Origin: Gammaproteobacteria bacterium
GTDB lineage: Bacteria; Pseudomonadota; Gammaproteobacteria; Pseudomonadales; Azotimanducaceae
Reading direction: 5' to 3'
Assembly: GCA_026706385.1 (NCBI GenBank)
Contig: JAPOYV010000056.1
Location: 1-35,348, forward strand
Length of the DNA stretch: 35,348 nucleotides
Shown: positions 8,429 to 16,360 of the stretch, piece by piece
Numbering within the stretch: position 1 is the first letter of the stretch
Layout: every line of letters starts with the position of its first letter
Position numbers and translations under genes: made by a program
Notes under the pieces: generated by a model
The model's database searches: none
Told to the model about the DNA's origin: nothing
Seen by the model: only the letters and a program-made list of their open reading frames with translations

Positions 8429-8991
8429 TGTCCAGGCGAACCGGTATTGCGCTGCTCGCGTGCGCCGGCGCGTCCCTCGTCGACGTTTCCGCGGACGCGG
8501 CCAAGTCGGTCTCCGAGATCGACTCGTGCCGGCCTACGGCAGGCGCGCTGGCCCAGGACGCCACGCTGGTCGGCGCTCAGGGCCGGTACCGCCTCGTCCT
8601 CGTCGCGCGCACGGGCGGGCGGAGGGTTAGCGGTGTCCTCGTGCTCGCGGCATCCCCACCGGCACGAGAGGTCCTCGGTTCCGCGTCGACGCCGCTGCAA
8701 GGGTCGACGGACATCGACCTCGGGGCGGTCGGTGCCCATCGCATCGGCGACCCGGCGTCGACTGACCCGCACGCACCGGGCGTGCTGGTCCTCGAGTCCG
8801 AACGTCGCGGTACGCGCCAGATCCTCCTGCGCCTAGGTTCCGACGCGAACCGCGTCGACCGACGACTCTACGACGGCGGCCACACGGTGCTGCGTGTGCA
8901 GCAGATCGACGCGGATGGCTTCGCGGGGAGGTGGGAGAGCCGGGCGCGATCCTCCGGCACGGGCGGCACTTTCTGCGCGACGCGGCTCTAG
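8428..8991 (+). CDS. Small exported protein coupled to the metalloprotease, unknown function
   Basis: 187 residues; the ATG shares its A with the TGA of the protease gene, so translation is very probably coupled. The N-terminus (M-S-R-R-T-G then a hydrophobic run to about residue 25) looks like a signal peptide. The rest is beta-prone (Y-R-L-V-L-V-A-R, V-S-G-V-L-V-L), with cysteines at D-S-C-R-P near the mature start and F-C-A-T-R at the end that could pair. No family is recognised. Position and coupling suggest a partner of the protease, such as an inhibitor, chaperone or accessory subunit; that is inference. Confidence 0.7.
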   Translation: MSRRTGIALLACAGASLVDVSADAAKSVSEIDSCRPTAGALAQDATLVGAQGRYRLVLVARTGGRRVSGVLVLAASPPAREVLGSASTPLQGSTDIDLGAVGAHRIGDPASTDPHAPGVLVLESERRGTRQILLRLGSDANRVDRRLYDGGHTVLRVQQIDADGFAGRWESRARSSGTGGTFCATRL

Positions 8992-9036
8992 CCGACGCGG
9001 AGGCAGCGGCGCTTCGCAAGCATAGCCGCATGCGGA

Positions 9037-9064
9037 TTGGCCGAGGCAAGCATCGATGTAAACT
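9037..9064 (+). promoter_or_regulatory. Candidate promoter of the amidohydrolase-SRPBCC operon
   Basis: TTGGCC (9037-9042), a 16-base spacer and TAAACT (9059-9064) precede the first gene of the operon. A start of transcription near 9071 would leave a leader of about 27 bases containing the AAGGAAG ribosome-binding site. Confidence 0.4.
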
Positions 9065-9097
9065 GGCCTGATCGACAGCGTCCAAGGAAGTTGCCAA

Positions 9098-10753
9098 GTG
9101 GCCCACGATCTCGTCATCCGGAACGGCACGGTGGCCGACGGCACCGGCCGCGAACCCACCAGCGCCTCCATCGCCATCGACGCCGGCAGGATCTCCGCTG
9201 TCGGCGAGGTTCCGCGCCGCGGCACCGACGAGATCGACGCCAGAGGCAAACTCGTCACCCCCGGCTTCGTGGACCTGCACACGCACCTGGACGCCCAGGT
9301 TGGCTGGGATCCGCTGCTGACCCCGATCAGTTGGCATGGCGTCACCACCGCTCTGCTCGGCAACTGCGGCGTGACCTTCGCCCCCTGCAAGCCGGAGGAC
9401 CGGGAGATCCTGGCCGGCATGATGGAGACCGTCGAAGACATCCCCCGACAAGCCATCCTGTCCGGCCTGCCTTGGACCTGGGAGAACTATGGCGACTATC
9501 TCGACGCCCTCGAATCCCTGGCGCCGGCCATCAACGTCGCGGGGCTGGTGGGGCACTGCGCCATCCGCTACTACGTGATGGGGGATCGCAGCGCATCCGA
9601 ACAGCCGACGGCGGAAGAGAAGGCCAAGATCGCGCGCATCGCCGGCGACGCCGTCCGCGCGGGCGCGGCCGGGTTCTCCACGAACAGGTTCCTGGGCCAC
9701 TACATGCCGGACGGTCGCCACGTCCCGGGCACGCACGCACATCACGAGGAGGTCGAGGCGATCGCCGCGGAGGTCGGAGCCGCCGGCGGACTGATGCAGA
9801 ACGTGCTGAACCTCGGTGGCGATTTCGAGGGCGAGGCGGAACTCCTGCGCAAGGAGGCGCGAGCATCCGGCGGTCGCGTGCTGTTCAGCATCACCGCGGG
9901 CGCCAAGGACACCTCGGGCCGCCGCGTGCGGGCGATGCTCGACGGAATGCACGCCGAGGGCCTCGACATCAGCTCCATTTCGACGCCGCGGGGCACCGGG
10001 TTCATCTCGGGCCTGCAATGCGGCTTCCCGTGGCGCTCGCCGGCTTGGGTCGAGTTGGCCAAGCTCGACTTCGCCGCGCGGCTCGAAGCGATCCGGGACG
10101 CGGACACACGGGCACGGCTCGTCGCCGAAGCGCGGGCGCAGCCGGGAACGCCCCCGGAGAACCTTTTCTGGATGGGCGACCACGAACAGCCGAACTACGT
10201 CGGCAATGCGGATCAGAGCCTCGCCCAATTGGCCGAAGCACGTCTCGAACACCCGGCCGAGACGTTCCTGCGCATGGCGCTCGACAGCGACGGTCGGACG
10301 CTCTTCACGCTGCGCTCGTTCAACAAGAACCTGAAGGCCGTGGCGCACCTGCTCTCGAGCGAGCACTGCTTCCCGGGACTCGGCGATGCTGGCGCGCATG
10401 TGAGCCAGGTCATGGACGCGGGATGGGCGACCTTCGTCCTCTCGCACTGGTGCCGGGACGCCGGGCTCTACTCGATCGGCGAGGCGGTACGCCGCGTTTC
10501 CGCGGCACCGGCACGGATCCTCGGCCTGAAGGACCGCGGCACGCTCAACGTCGGCAAGCGGGCGGACGTGAACGTCATCGATCTCGACACGCTGCACGAG
10601 AAGCACCCGGAGATCGTCCACGATTTCCCGCACGGCGCGCCGCGCTTCATCCAGCGCGCGCAGGGTTATGCCGCCACCGTCTGCAATGGTGCGGTCATCC
10701 TGCGTGACGACGAACACACGGGCGTGCGAGCGGGGGCCGTGTTGCGCGGGTAG
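9098..10753 (+). CDS. Amidohydrolase, N-acyl-D-amino-acid deacylase-like
   Basis: 551 residues from GTG 9098, with AAGGAAG (9083-9089) 8 bases upstream. The N-terminal small barrel (D-L-V-I-R-N-G-T-V-A-D-G-T-G) and metal-binding V-D-L-H-T-H-L-D (His 61 and His 63) are classic for D-aminoacylase-type amidohydrolases. Further blocks are N-C-G-V-T-F-A-P, G-A-A-G-F-S-T-N-R, G-D-A-G-A-H-V-S (metal Asp/His region) and the closing L-G-L-K-D-R-G-T-L-N-V-G-K-R-A-D-V-N-V. The family hydrolyses N-acyl-D-amino acids and related amides; the real substrate is unknown. It heads an operon with DUF1214, sulfotransferase, SDR and SRPBCC genes, so it may cleave an amide in an unusual conjugated compound (inference). 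A 775-codon frame on the opposite strand is a GC-rich shadow. Confidence 0.88.
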   Translation: MAHDLVIRNGTVADGTGREPTSASIAIDAGRISAVGEVPRRGTDEIDARGKLVTPGFVDLHTHLDAQVGWDPLLTPISWHGVTTALLGNCGVTFAPCKPEDREILAGMMETVEDIPRQAILSGLPWTWENYGDYLDALESLAPAINVAGLVGHCAIRYYVMGDRSASEQPTAEEKAKIARIAGDAVRAGAAGFSTNRFLGHYMPDGRHVPGTHAHHEEVEAIAAEVGAAGGLMQNVLNLGGDFEGEAELLRKEARASGGRVLFSITAGAKDTSGRRVRAMLDGMHAEGLDISSISTPRGTGFISGLQCGFPWRSPAWVELAKLDFAARLEAIRDADTRARLVAEARAQPGTPPENLFWMGDHEQPNYVGNADQSLAQLAEARLEHPAETFLRMALDSDGRTLFTLRSFNKNLKAVAHLLSSEHCFPGLGDAGAHVSQVMDAGWATFVLSHWCRDAGLYSIGEAVRRVSAAPARILGLKDRGTLNVGKRADVNVIDLDTLHEKHPEIVHDFPHGAPRFIQRAQGYAATVCNGAVILRDDEHTGVRAGAVLRG

Positions 10754-10757
10754 CACC

Positions 10758-11957
10758 GTGAGGAAGATCGCGATCGCCTTGCTCGCGGCCTTCCGGAAAA
10801 CGTCCGCGTTCTTTCGGAGACTGCGAGGCAGAACCGAAGACGACCTCGCCGCGCAACGCGTGGTGAGCGGCCAGGCGTGGGACGAATTCTGCGACACCCT
10901 CAAGGCTGCCGGCGCGGCATTGAGCTTCCCCGGTGCACCGCAGGACAGTTTCAACCAGGCCGAGGGCTACCGCTATCTCAGCCGTCTGACGCGCGGTGCG
11001 TTGATGGCCTTCATCGAACACGCGGATCCGAGGGCGCCGGTGCTGCATCGCATTGCCCACGAGACGGTCAAGCTCGGTGCCGACAACCCGGACAACCACT
11101 ATCAGACCGCGGCCATCTCCGGTGCCTACGAGTATCGGATCGTGGGCAGGCGCAACACGGTGACCTACTTGGCCTTCGGCACCCAGGCCGGCAACTACGG
11201 TCAGGGTGGCGGGATGCCGCCGACGGGCTATGTCGAGGCGAGCGAACTCGAAATGGACGACGAGGGCCGGTTCGAGCTGATCCTTAGCACCGAGCCACAA
11301 CCCGGAAACTGGCTGCCGATGCGCGCGGAGACCGGCACGCTGATCGTGCGCCAGACGTTCTCAGACCGCGCGACGGAAGTGCCGGCGGAACTCGCCATCA
11401 TGCGGATCAACTGCCCGGCTGAAGAGCGTCGCCCGACGCCGCTCACACCGAGGCAGTTGGACGACGGGCTCAAGTCGGCGAGCCTGCTTGTCGCCGGCGC
11501 TTCGCTGCTGTTCGCCAAGTGGGCGCGCGACTTTCAACGCCACAGCAACGCCTTGCCGCGCTTCGACCAGAACGTCTCCAACGCTGCGGGCGGCGATCCG
11601 AACATCGCCTACTACCACAGCCACTGGGTCCTCGCCGAGGACGAGGCGCTGGTGATCGATGCAATGCCGCCGAAGTGCGAATACTGGAATTTCCAGCTCA
11701 ACAACTACTGGATGGAGTCGCTGGACTACCGCTACCACACGATCCACACCAATAAGCACCTCGCGCACACCGAAGACGACGGTTCCATCCGCTTGGTGGT
11801 CGCCCACGAAGACCCGGGGCTGCCCAACTGGATCGAAACGGCCGGCCACACCTCCGGCACGATGTGCTTCCGTTGGGTGCGGGCCGTGGATCCACCGGAG
11901 CCGGCCACGCAGGTCGTGAAACTCGGCGAACTGGCCGCGGCGCGGCGCGACGGATGA
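10758..11957 (+). CDS. DUF1214 domain-containing protein
   Basis: 399 residues from GTG 10758, four bases after the amidohydrolase stop. The N-terminal part (about 35-190) contains R-Y-L-S-R-L-T-R. The C-terminal part has the DUF1214-type end: H-W-V-L-A-E-D-E-A-L-V-I-D, K-C-E-Y-W-N-F-Q-L-N-N-Y-W, D-G-S-I-R-L-V-V-A-H and N-W-I-E-T-A-G-H. No biochemical role is established to my knowledge; the family recurs in lipid- and steroid-type catabolic clusters of actinobacteria and proteobacteria (recalled, not checked). The stop overlaps the next start as ATGA, showing coupling to the sulfotransferase. Confidence 0.8.
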   Translation: MRKIAIALLAAFRKTSAFFRRLRGRTEDDLAAQRVVSGQAWDEFCDTLKAAGAALSFPGAPQDSFNQAEGYRYLSRLTRGALMAFIEHADPRAPVLHRIAHETVKLGADNPDNHYQTAAISGAYEYRIVGRRNTVTYLAFGTQAGNYGQGGGMPPTGYVEASELEMDDEGRFELILSTEPQPGNWLPMRAETGTLIVRQTFSDRATEVPAELAIMRINCPAEERRPTPLTPRQLDDGLKSASLLVAGASLLFAKWARDFQRHSNALPRFDQNVSNAAGGDPNIAYYHSHWVLAEDEALVIDAMPPKCEYWNFQLNNYWMESLDYRYHTIHTNKHLAHTEDDGSIRLVVAHEDPGLPNWIETAGHTSGTMCFRWVRAVDPPEPATQVVKLGELAAARRDG

Positions 11958-13219
11958 GACAGGCTGCCGAGTCCGCCACGGACTATCGCCGGCCCTACCG
12001 GCCGCGGGCCGTGGCGTTGTTCAATGCGCTGACGTGGCGCACGGCGGGTTGGGCGTCGATGCGCCGGTTGGATGTGCAGGCGATGGTCGACAACGCCAAG
12101 CGGCGCACGGGATTGACGCGGTTCGGTGACGAGTCTTTCCTACCAGCGCTGCAGGCCCTCGTGGCATCGATCAACGAGGAGGCCGAACTGACCCCGGTCG
12201 GGGTGCTCCTGCAGCGCCGCCAGATCGAGGCCGTGTTGGCCAACCGCCTGCGTGCCCGCGACCTGCTGGAACACCAGCCGGAGATCGGGGAAATCGCCAT
12301 CGGCAAGGTCGTGGTGATCACCGGCCTGGCCCGGACCGGCACGACGATGTTGCACAGGCTGGTGGCCTCGCATCCCGAGATCCGGGCGCTCAAAGCGTGG
12401 GAAGCGATCAACCCCGTTCCTTTCGCACGCGAAGGCCGAAGAGGATTCGACCGCCGTCTTCGCCACGCCAGGATGGCGCAACGCGCCATCGGCTACCTGG
12501 CGCCCGCTTTCTACGCCGTCCACCCCGTCGAACACGACGCGGCGGAAGAGGAAGTCTTCCTGCTCGAGGCGTCGTTCATGAGCCAGATGCCGGCCGCCAT
12601 GATGCATGTGCCGAGCTATGCGCGCTGGCTTGAGCAGCAGGACCATGCGGCGTCCTACGCTTACTTGCGCACCCTGCTGCAGATCCTCGAGTGGCAACGA
12701 CGGCGGCCCTACTGGGTGCTGAAGACACCGGAGCACATGGAACACCTGCACCTCCTGCTCGAGACGTTTCCGGAAGCCACCGTCGTCCAGACCCACCGCG
12801 ATCCGCTGGTTGCGGTGACATCGTTCTGCAGCATGGTCGCCCACGGTCGCGGCGTGTTCAGCGACCGTGTCGACCCGGCGGCGGTCGCCGAACACTGGGT
12901 CGCAAAGGCCCGGCGCATGATCGCGCGTTCACTCGCGGCGCGCGACGCCTCAGAACCCGGCCGTTTCGTGGATGTCAGCTATGCCGACCTGCTTCGCGAC
13001 CCGATGGCGGAGTTGATTCGAATCTATGCGCGATCCGGCATTCCATTTGGCGATGCCGCCCGCGCCGAGGCCGAGCGCACGGCGGCGCGCAACGTGCAAG
13101 ACCGGTTCGGCAGGCACGTCTACCGTGCCGCGGACTTCGGCCTGGATTGCGCTGGCATCCACCGGACGTTCGGCGACTACCAGGCGCGTTTCGGCATCGC
13201 CAGAGAAGTACGGTCGTGA
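11954..13219 (+). CDS. Sulfotransferase family protein
   Basis: 421 residues; the start ATG overlaps the previous stop (ATGA). The 5'-phosphosulfate-binding loop is in V-V-V-I-T-G-L-A-R-T-G-T-T-M-L-H (about residues 117-132), and the 3'-phosphate region is V-V-Q-T-H-R-D-P-L-V-A-V-T-S. A W-V-L-K-T-P-E-H block lies between them. This is the arrangement of PAPS-dependent sulfotransferases of the mycobacterial Stf type. It would move a sulfonate to a hydroxyl or amine of a small molecule or lipid. A sulfatase is present at 21439-22935, so addition and removal of sulfate both occur in the neighbourhood. The gene is coupled to the next through a GTGA overlap. Confidence 0.87.
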   Translation: MRQAAESATDYRRPYRPRAVALFNALTWRTAGWASMRRLDVQAMVDNAKRRTGLTRFGDESFLPALQALVASINEEAELTPVGVLLQRRQIEAVLANRLRARDLLEHQPEIGEIAIGKVVVITGLARTGTTMLHRLVASHPEIRALKAWEAINPVPFAREGRRGFDRRLRHARMAQRAIGYLAPAFYAVHPVEHDAAEEEVFLLEASFMSQMPAAMMHVPSYARWLEQQDHAASYAYLRTLLQILEWQRRRPYWVLKTPEHMEHLHLLLETFPEATVVQTHRDPLVAVTSFCSMVAHGRGVFSDRVDPAAVAEHWVAKARRMIARSLAARDASEPGRFVDVSYADLLRDPMAELIRIYARSGIPFGDAARAEAERTAARNVQDRFGRHVYRAADFGLDCAGIHRTFGDYQARFGIAREVRS

Positions 13220-14202
13220 GGAGCATCGGCAGCGCGGTCCGTGCCGCCATCGGGGATCGGCGATCGGTGCAGGCCACCGTCGACCCGGTGCCCGACGATC
13301 TGCGCATGGACGGCAAGGTCTGCCTTGTCACCGGCGCCAATAGCGGTCTCGGCAAGGCGGTGGCCATCGACTTGGCGCGGCGCGGTGGCCACGTCCTCAT
13401 GGCCTGCCGGGGCGGTCATCCGCATGCCGGCGTAGAGGTGCGGCGGGCGTCGGGGTCGGACGAAGTACGGATGCTCAAGGTGGACCTCGCCGATCTTTCG
13501 AGCGTCCACCGCCTGTGCGATGGGCTGCGCCGCGAGGTGCCGCGCATCGATGTGGCCGTACTGAACGCAGGCCTGATGCCGCGCCGTGCCAGCCGATCCG
13601 CGCAAGGCTACGAGTTGATGTTCGCCGTCCACTTCCTCGCCAACCGCGTGCTCGTCGATCGTCTGCTCGGGGACGGCTTGCTGAGGCCGTCGCGCATGCC
13701 GGGCGAGACGCCCCGTATCGTGGTGGTCTCGTCGGAGACCCACCGCACGGCCGACGCCATTGACTTCGATCGTCTCGGAACGTTCGCCCCGTACCGCTTC
13801 CGGGACGGCCTCAAGTTCTACGGGGAGAGCAAGCTGGCCCAGTGCACGTATGTCTGCGAACTCTCCCGGCGCTTGAATCCACTGCCGGCAGATGCCGGTG
13901 GGGCACCCCGCTTCGCGGTGCATGCGCTCTGTCCCGGGCCGATTGACTCGGGGATCGCCCGCCAGGCCCCGCTGTTGCTGAAACCGTTGCTGGCGTGCGT
14001 CATGAAGGCGTTCTTCGCGAGCCCGGCCCAGGCCGCGGTGCCGGTGGTTTATCTTTGCTGTTCAGAAGCGGCCGGTGAGCGAACCGGAATCTACCTGCAC
14101 ATGATGAGCGAGAAGGAAGTCTCGGGGACCGCCGGTGATGCGCGGACCGGGGCGTTGCTGTGGTCGAAGAGTGCGGCCATGGTGGCGAAGCATGCGCCGT
14201 GA
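13216..14202 (+). CDS. Short-chain dehydrogenase/reductase
   Basis: 328 residues from GTG 13216, overlapping the sulfotransferase stop by four bases (GTGA). The NAD(P)-binding motif T-G-A-N-S-G-L-G follows a 35-residue N-terminal extension. A-V-L-N-A-G-L, the active-site serine in V-V-V-S-S-E-T-H and Y-G-E-S-K (Tyr and Lys of YxxxK) are all present. The layout resembles retinol dehydrogenase/WWOX-like SDRs acting on hydrophobic alcohols or ketones. The substrate is unknown; the enzyme sits between a sulfotransferase and a second SDR. Its stop overlaps the next start (GTGA). Confidence 0.88.
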   Translation: MRSIGSAVRAAIGDRRSVQATVDPVPDDLRMDGKVCLVTGANSGLGKAVAIDLARRGGHVLMACRGGHPHAGVEVRRASGSDEVRMLKVDLADLSSVHRLCDGLRREVPRIDVAVLNAGLMPRRASRSAQGYELMFAVHFLANRVLVDRLLGDGLLRPSRMPGETPRIVVVSSETHRTADAIDFDRLGTFAPYRFRDGLKFYGESKLAQCTYVCELSRRLNPLPADAGGAPRFAVHALCPGPIDSGIARQAPLLLKPLLACVMKAFFASPAQAAVPVVYLCCSEAAGERTGIYLHMMSEKEVSGTAGDARTGALLWSKSAAMVAKHAP

Positions 14203-15185
14203 ACGCCACGGGCGTCGGTCGGGCGATCGCCGATGGCGTGCTGCACACGGCCCGCCTGTTTGCGCCCGCGCGGAAGGCCCCGGTGGTGGACGTGGCGGGG
14301 CGGACGTTCGTCGTGACCGGAGCAACGCCTGGGTCGTTGGGCTACGTGGTCGCAGACAAGCTGGCCTGTTGGGGCGGCGACGTTGTCGCGACCTGTCTGC
14401 GTGACCCGGCGAGGCTCGAGCGATCGTTGACCGACGGCATGTCAGGGGTTGCGGGGGGCGGTCGCGTCACCGCGAGCCGACTCGATCTGGCCGACCGCGC
14501 CAGCGTCGAGGCCTTCGCGCGTTCGACCGAGGAGCGGCTCGAGGGTCGGCTGCATGTGCTCATCAACAACGCCGGGATACTGAAAGGCATGTTTGCCGGG
14601 CGGCGTGAGCCCGAGTACGCGCCCGACGGCCGGGAGGTTCATTGGCGAACCAACTATCTCGGCGCTTTTCATCTCACCCGGCTGCTGTTTCCGATGCTTG
14701 AGCGAGCTGCACGCGAGAGCGGCGATGCGCGGCTTGTGAACGTGGCCTCCCATCAGCACGTCCGGGCTCGCAACGAACAGTTGTTCGACCCAGCCGCGTG
14801 CCGGGACTCGTGGGACGCCTACGGACTCTCGAAGCTCGCCATGGTGCACATGTGCGCCGAACTGCACCGTCGTCATGGCGCCGCCGGCGATTTCCGGGCG
14901 GTTGCGCTGCACCCGGGAACGGTCTACACGAACATGATCGCCGAGGGTTTGGCGTCTGATCCACGGCTCAGGGTCCTTCGACCGGTCCTGCAACGGCTGA
15001 CGCGTAGCCTATTGCTGACACCGGCGGCGGGCGCGCAGACGGTGCTCTGGTGCGCGACGGCGGCAAGCGTGCAAGGCGGGCGCTACTACGAACGCTGCGC
15101 ACCGGCGCCCCCGTCCGCCGAGGTCCTTGACCAGGAGGCTGGCGCACGCCTGTGGGAAGCTTCGGCCCGATGGGCCGACTCTTAA
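14199..15185 (+). CDS. Short-chain dehydrogenase/reductase with an altered glycine motif
   Basis: 328 residues, GTG start overlapping the previous SDR stop. N-N-A-G-I, N-V-A-S-H (serine) and Y-G-L-S-K (YxxxK) place it in the SDR family. The cofactor loop reads T-G-A-T-P-G-S-L-G, one residue longer than the usual TGxxxGxG, so cofactor binding may differ. Like its upstream neighbour it is similar in size and layout to retinol-dehydrogenase-like SDRs; the two could be an old tandem duplication that diverged. A gap of 10 bases leads to the SRPBCC gene. Confidence 0.85.
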   Translation: MNATGVGRAIADGVLHTARLFAPARKAPVVDVAGRTFVVTGATPGSLGYVVADKLACWGGDVVATCLRDPARLERSLTDGMSGVAGGGRVTASRLDLADRASVEAFARSTEERLEGRLHVLINNAGILKGMFAGRREPEYAPDGREVHWRTNYLGAFHLTRLLFPMLERAARESGDARLVNVASHQHVRARNEQLFDPAACRDSWDAYGLSKLAMVHMCAELHRRHGAAGDFRAVALHPGTVYTNMIAEGLASDPRLRVLRPVLQRLTRSLLLTPAAGAQTVLWCATAASVQGGRYYERCAPAPPSAEVLDQEAGARLWEASARWADS

Positions 15186-15195
15186 GGGATTGGCT

Positions 15196-15642
15196 ATGGC
15201 GAGTTTCACCATCCGCTCCGATCCGGTGACCATCGAGGCACCGGTTGAGAAGGTTTGGCGGGTGCTGACGGATTTCGAACGCTACGGCGAGTGGAACCCG
15301 TTCACCCCGGACGTGAGGGCCGACCTGACGATGGGGGCGCGCGTCGACATGCGGGTCACCATGGGTGCATTCCGACTCAAGCAGACCGAGATCATCTGCG
15401 CGCTCGAGCCTCCGAGGCGACTGGCGTGGCGCACGACCATCGGCGCGCGCTGGCTCCTGCATGCCGTGCGCGAGCAGCGTCTTGAAATGTTGGGCAACGA
15501 GAGCTGCCGCTACGTCACGGAGGACGAGTTCAAGGGCGTGCTGATGCCGCTGGTCATCCTCTTGACAGGCGGCTTCGTCCGCCGGGGATTCAACGCCGTG
15601 GCCGCCGCCTTGAAACAGCGCGCCGAAGCGGAAACGGGTTAG
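15196..15642 (+). CDS. SRPBCC (START-like) domain protein
   Basis: 148 residues from ATG 15196, preceded by AAGGGAT. The pattern V-T-I-E-A-P-V-E-K-V-W-R-V-L-T-D-F-E-R-Y and E-W-N-P-F-T-P is the standard opening of the SRPBCC fold; the hydrophobic beta-strand middle and C-terminal helix (A-A-L-K-Q-R) agree. The fold binds hydrophobic ligands in a deep cavity. As last gene of the amidohydrolase operon it may bind or process the pathway compound; no catalytic residues can be assigned. Confidence 0.85.
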   Translation: MASFTIRSDPVTIEAPVEKVWRVLTDFERYGEWNPFTPDVRADLTMGARVDMRVTMGAFRLKQTEIICALEPPRRLAWRTTIGARWLLHAVREQRLEMLGNESCRYVTEDEFKGVLMPLVILLTGGFVRRGFNAVAAALKQRAEAETG

Positions 15643-15669
15643 CGACGACGCAGGAGGCCGTCCCCGAGG

Positions 15670-16281
15670 CTACTGCATGGTGATCGCGGTCTGGAACGCG
15701 GGCCGAGCCGCAACGCGTTCGACGTACGCTTTGAGGTTCTCCATATCGTCGGATACGCAGCCGAGCCGGTTGCTCATGAAGCAGGCGTGGCCGAGCATGA
15801 CGTCCGCGGCGGAGAAGTCGCCCACGAGGTAGTCCTTGCCGGCGAGTGCCTGGTCGACAGGGGCCAGGGAGCGGGACAGGAGGCGTTGTGCCTGGCCGAG
15901 GACGACCTCGTCGCGGCGTTCGGGCGGCAGCAGCAGCGTGTGCACGATGATCGTGTTCACCGGCGGCATCACCATGCCTTCGCAGTAGTGGAACCATTGG
16001 AGATAGGAGGGATACTCGGGCGCGTCGACTGCCGGCTTCAACCCGCCGTTCTTGTGCCGTTCGAGGATGTACTCGACGATCGCTCCGGACTCGTAGATGC
16101 GTACGTCGCCGTCGTCGAGCACAGGCACCCGGCCGAGCGGATGGCGGGCGCGGTGTTCGTCGGATTTGAGGTCCCGGGGGTGGAAGGCCATCTTGTTGAC
16201 CTCGTACGGGAGCCCCAATTCCTCCAGCAGCCAGATGATGCGGCCGGCGCGTGAATTCGGCGCGAAGTGCACCTTGAGCAT
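15670..16281 (-). CDS. Glutathione S-transferase
   Basis: 203 residues from ATG 16281, with AGAGGAG upstream. The N-terminal thioredoxin-fold domain has S-R-A-G-R-I-I-W-L-L-E-E-L-G-L-P-Y-E and the glutathione-contacting G-R-V-P-V-L-D-D-G-D and Y-E-S-G-A-I. The helical C-terminal domain contains Y-L-V-G-D-F-S-A-A-D-V-M-L-G. Serine near residue 10 may be the catalytic residue (beta- or theta-like classes use Ser or Cys). It is a soluble enzyme conjugating glutathione to electrophiles. It lies downstream of the CoA-transferase on the same strand, 79 bases apart, with a possible promoter of its own. Confidence 0.9.
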   Translation of the reverse strand: MLKVHFAPNSRAGRIIWLLEELGLPYEVNKMAFHPRDLKSDEHRARHPLGRVPVLDDGDVRIYESGAIVEYILERHKNGGLKPAVDAPEYPSYLQWFHYCEGMVMPPVNTIIVHTLLLPPERRDEVVLGQAQRLLSRSLAPVDQALAGKDYLVGDFSAADVMLGHACFMSNRLGCVSDDMENLKAYVERVAARPAFQTAITMQ

Positions 16282-16327
16282 GTTGTCGCTCCTCTTTGGT
16301 TACTCGGGTGTCGGCAAGTGCGCGCGT

Positions 16328-16333
16328 AGTATA
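16328..16333 (-). promoter_or_regulatory. Possible -10 element for the glutathione transferase gene
   Basis: TATACT on the minus strand (5 of 6 with TATAAT), 47 bases before the start codon. No convincing -35 is visible. Confidence 0.3.
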
Positions 16334-16360
16334 GGTCAGGCCACGACCGGCACCGGGACG

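Noticed and set aside
8627-10954. 775-codon open frame on the minus strand
   Set aside because: It lies opposite the amidohydrolase, encodes an Arg-rich composition without family motifs and is a shadow of high-GC codon bias.
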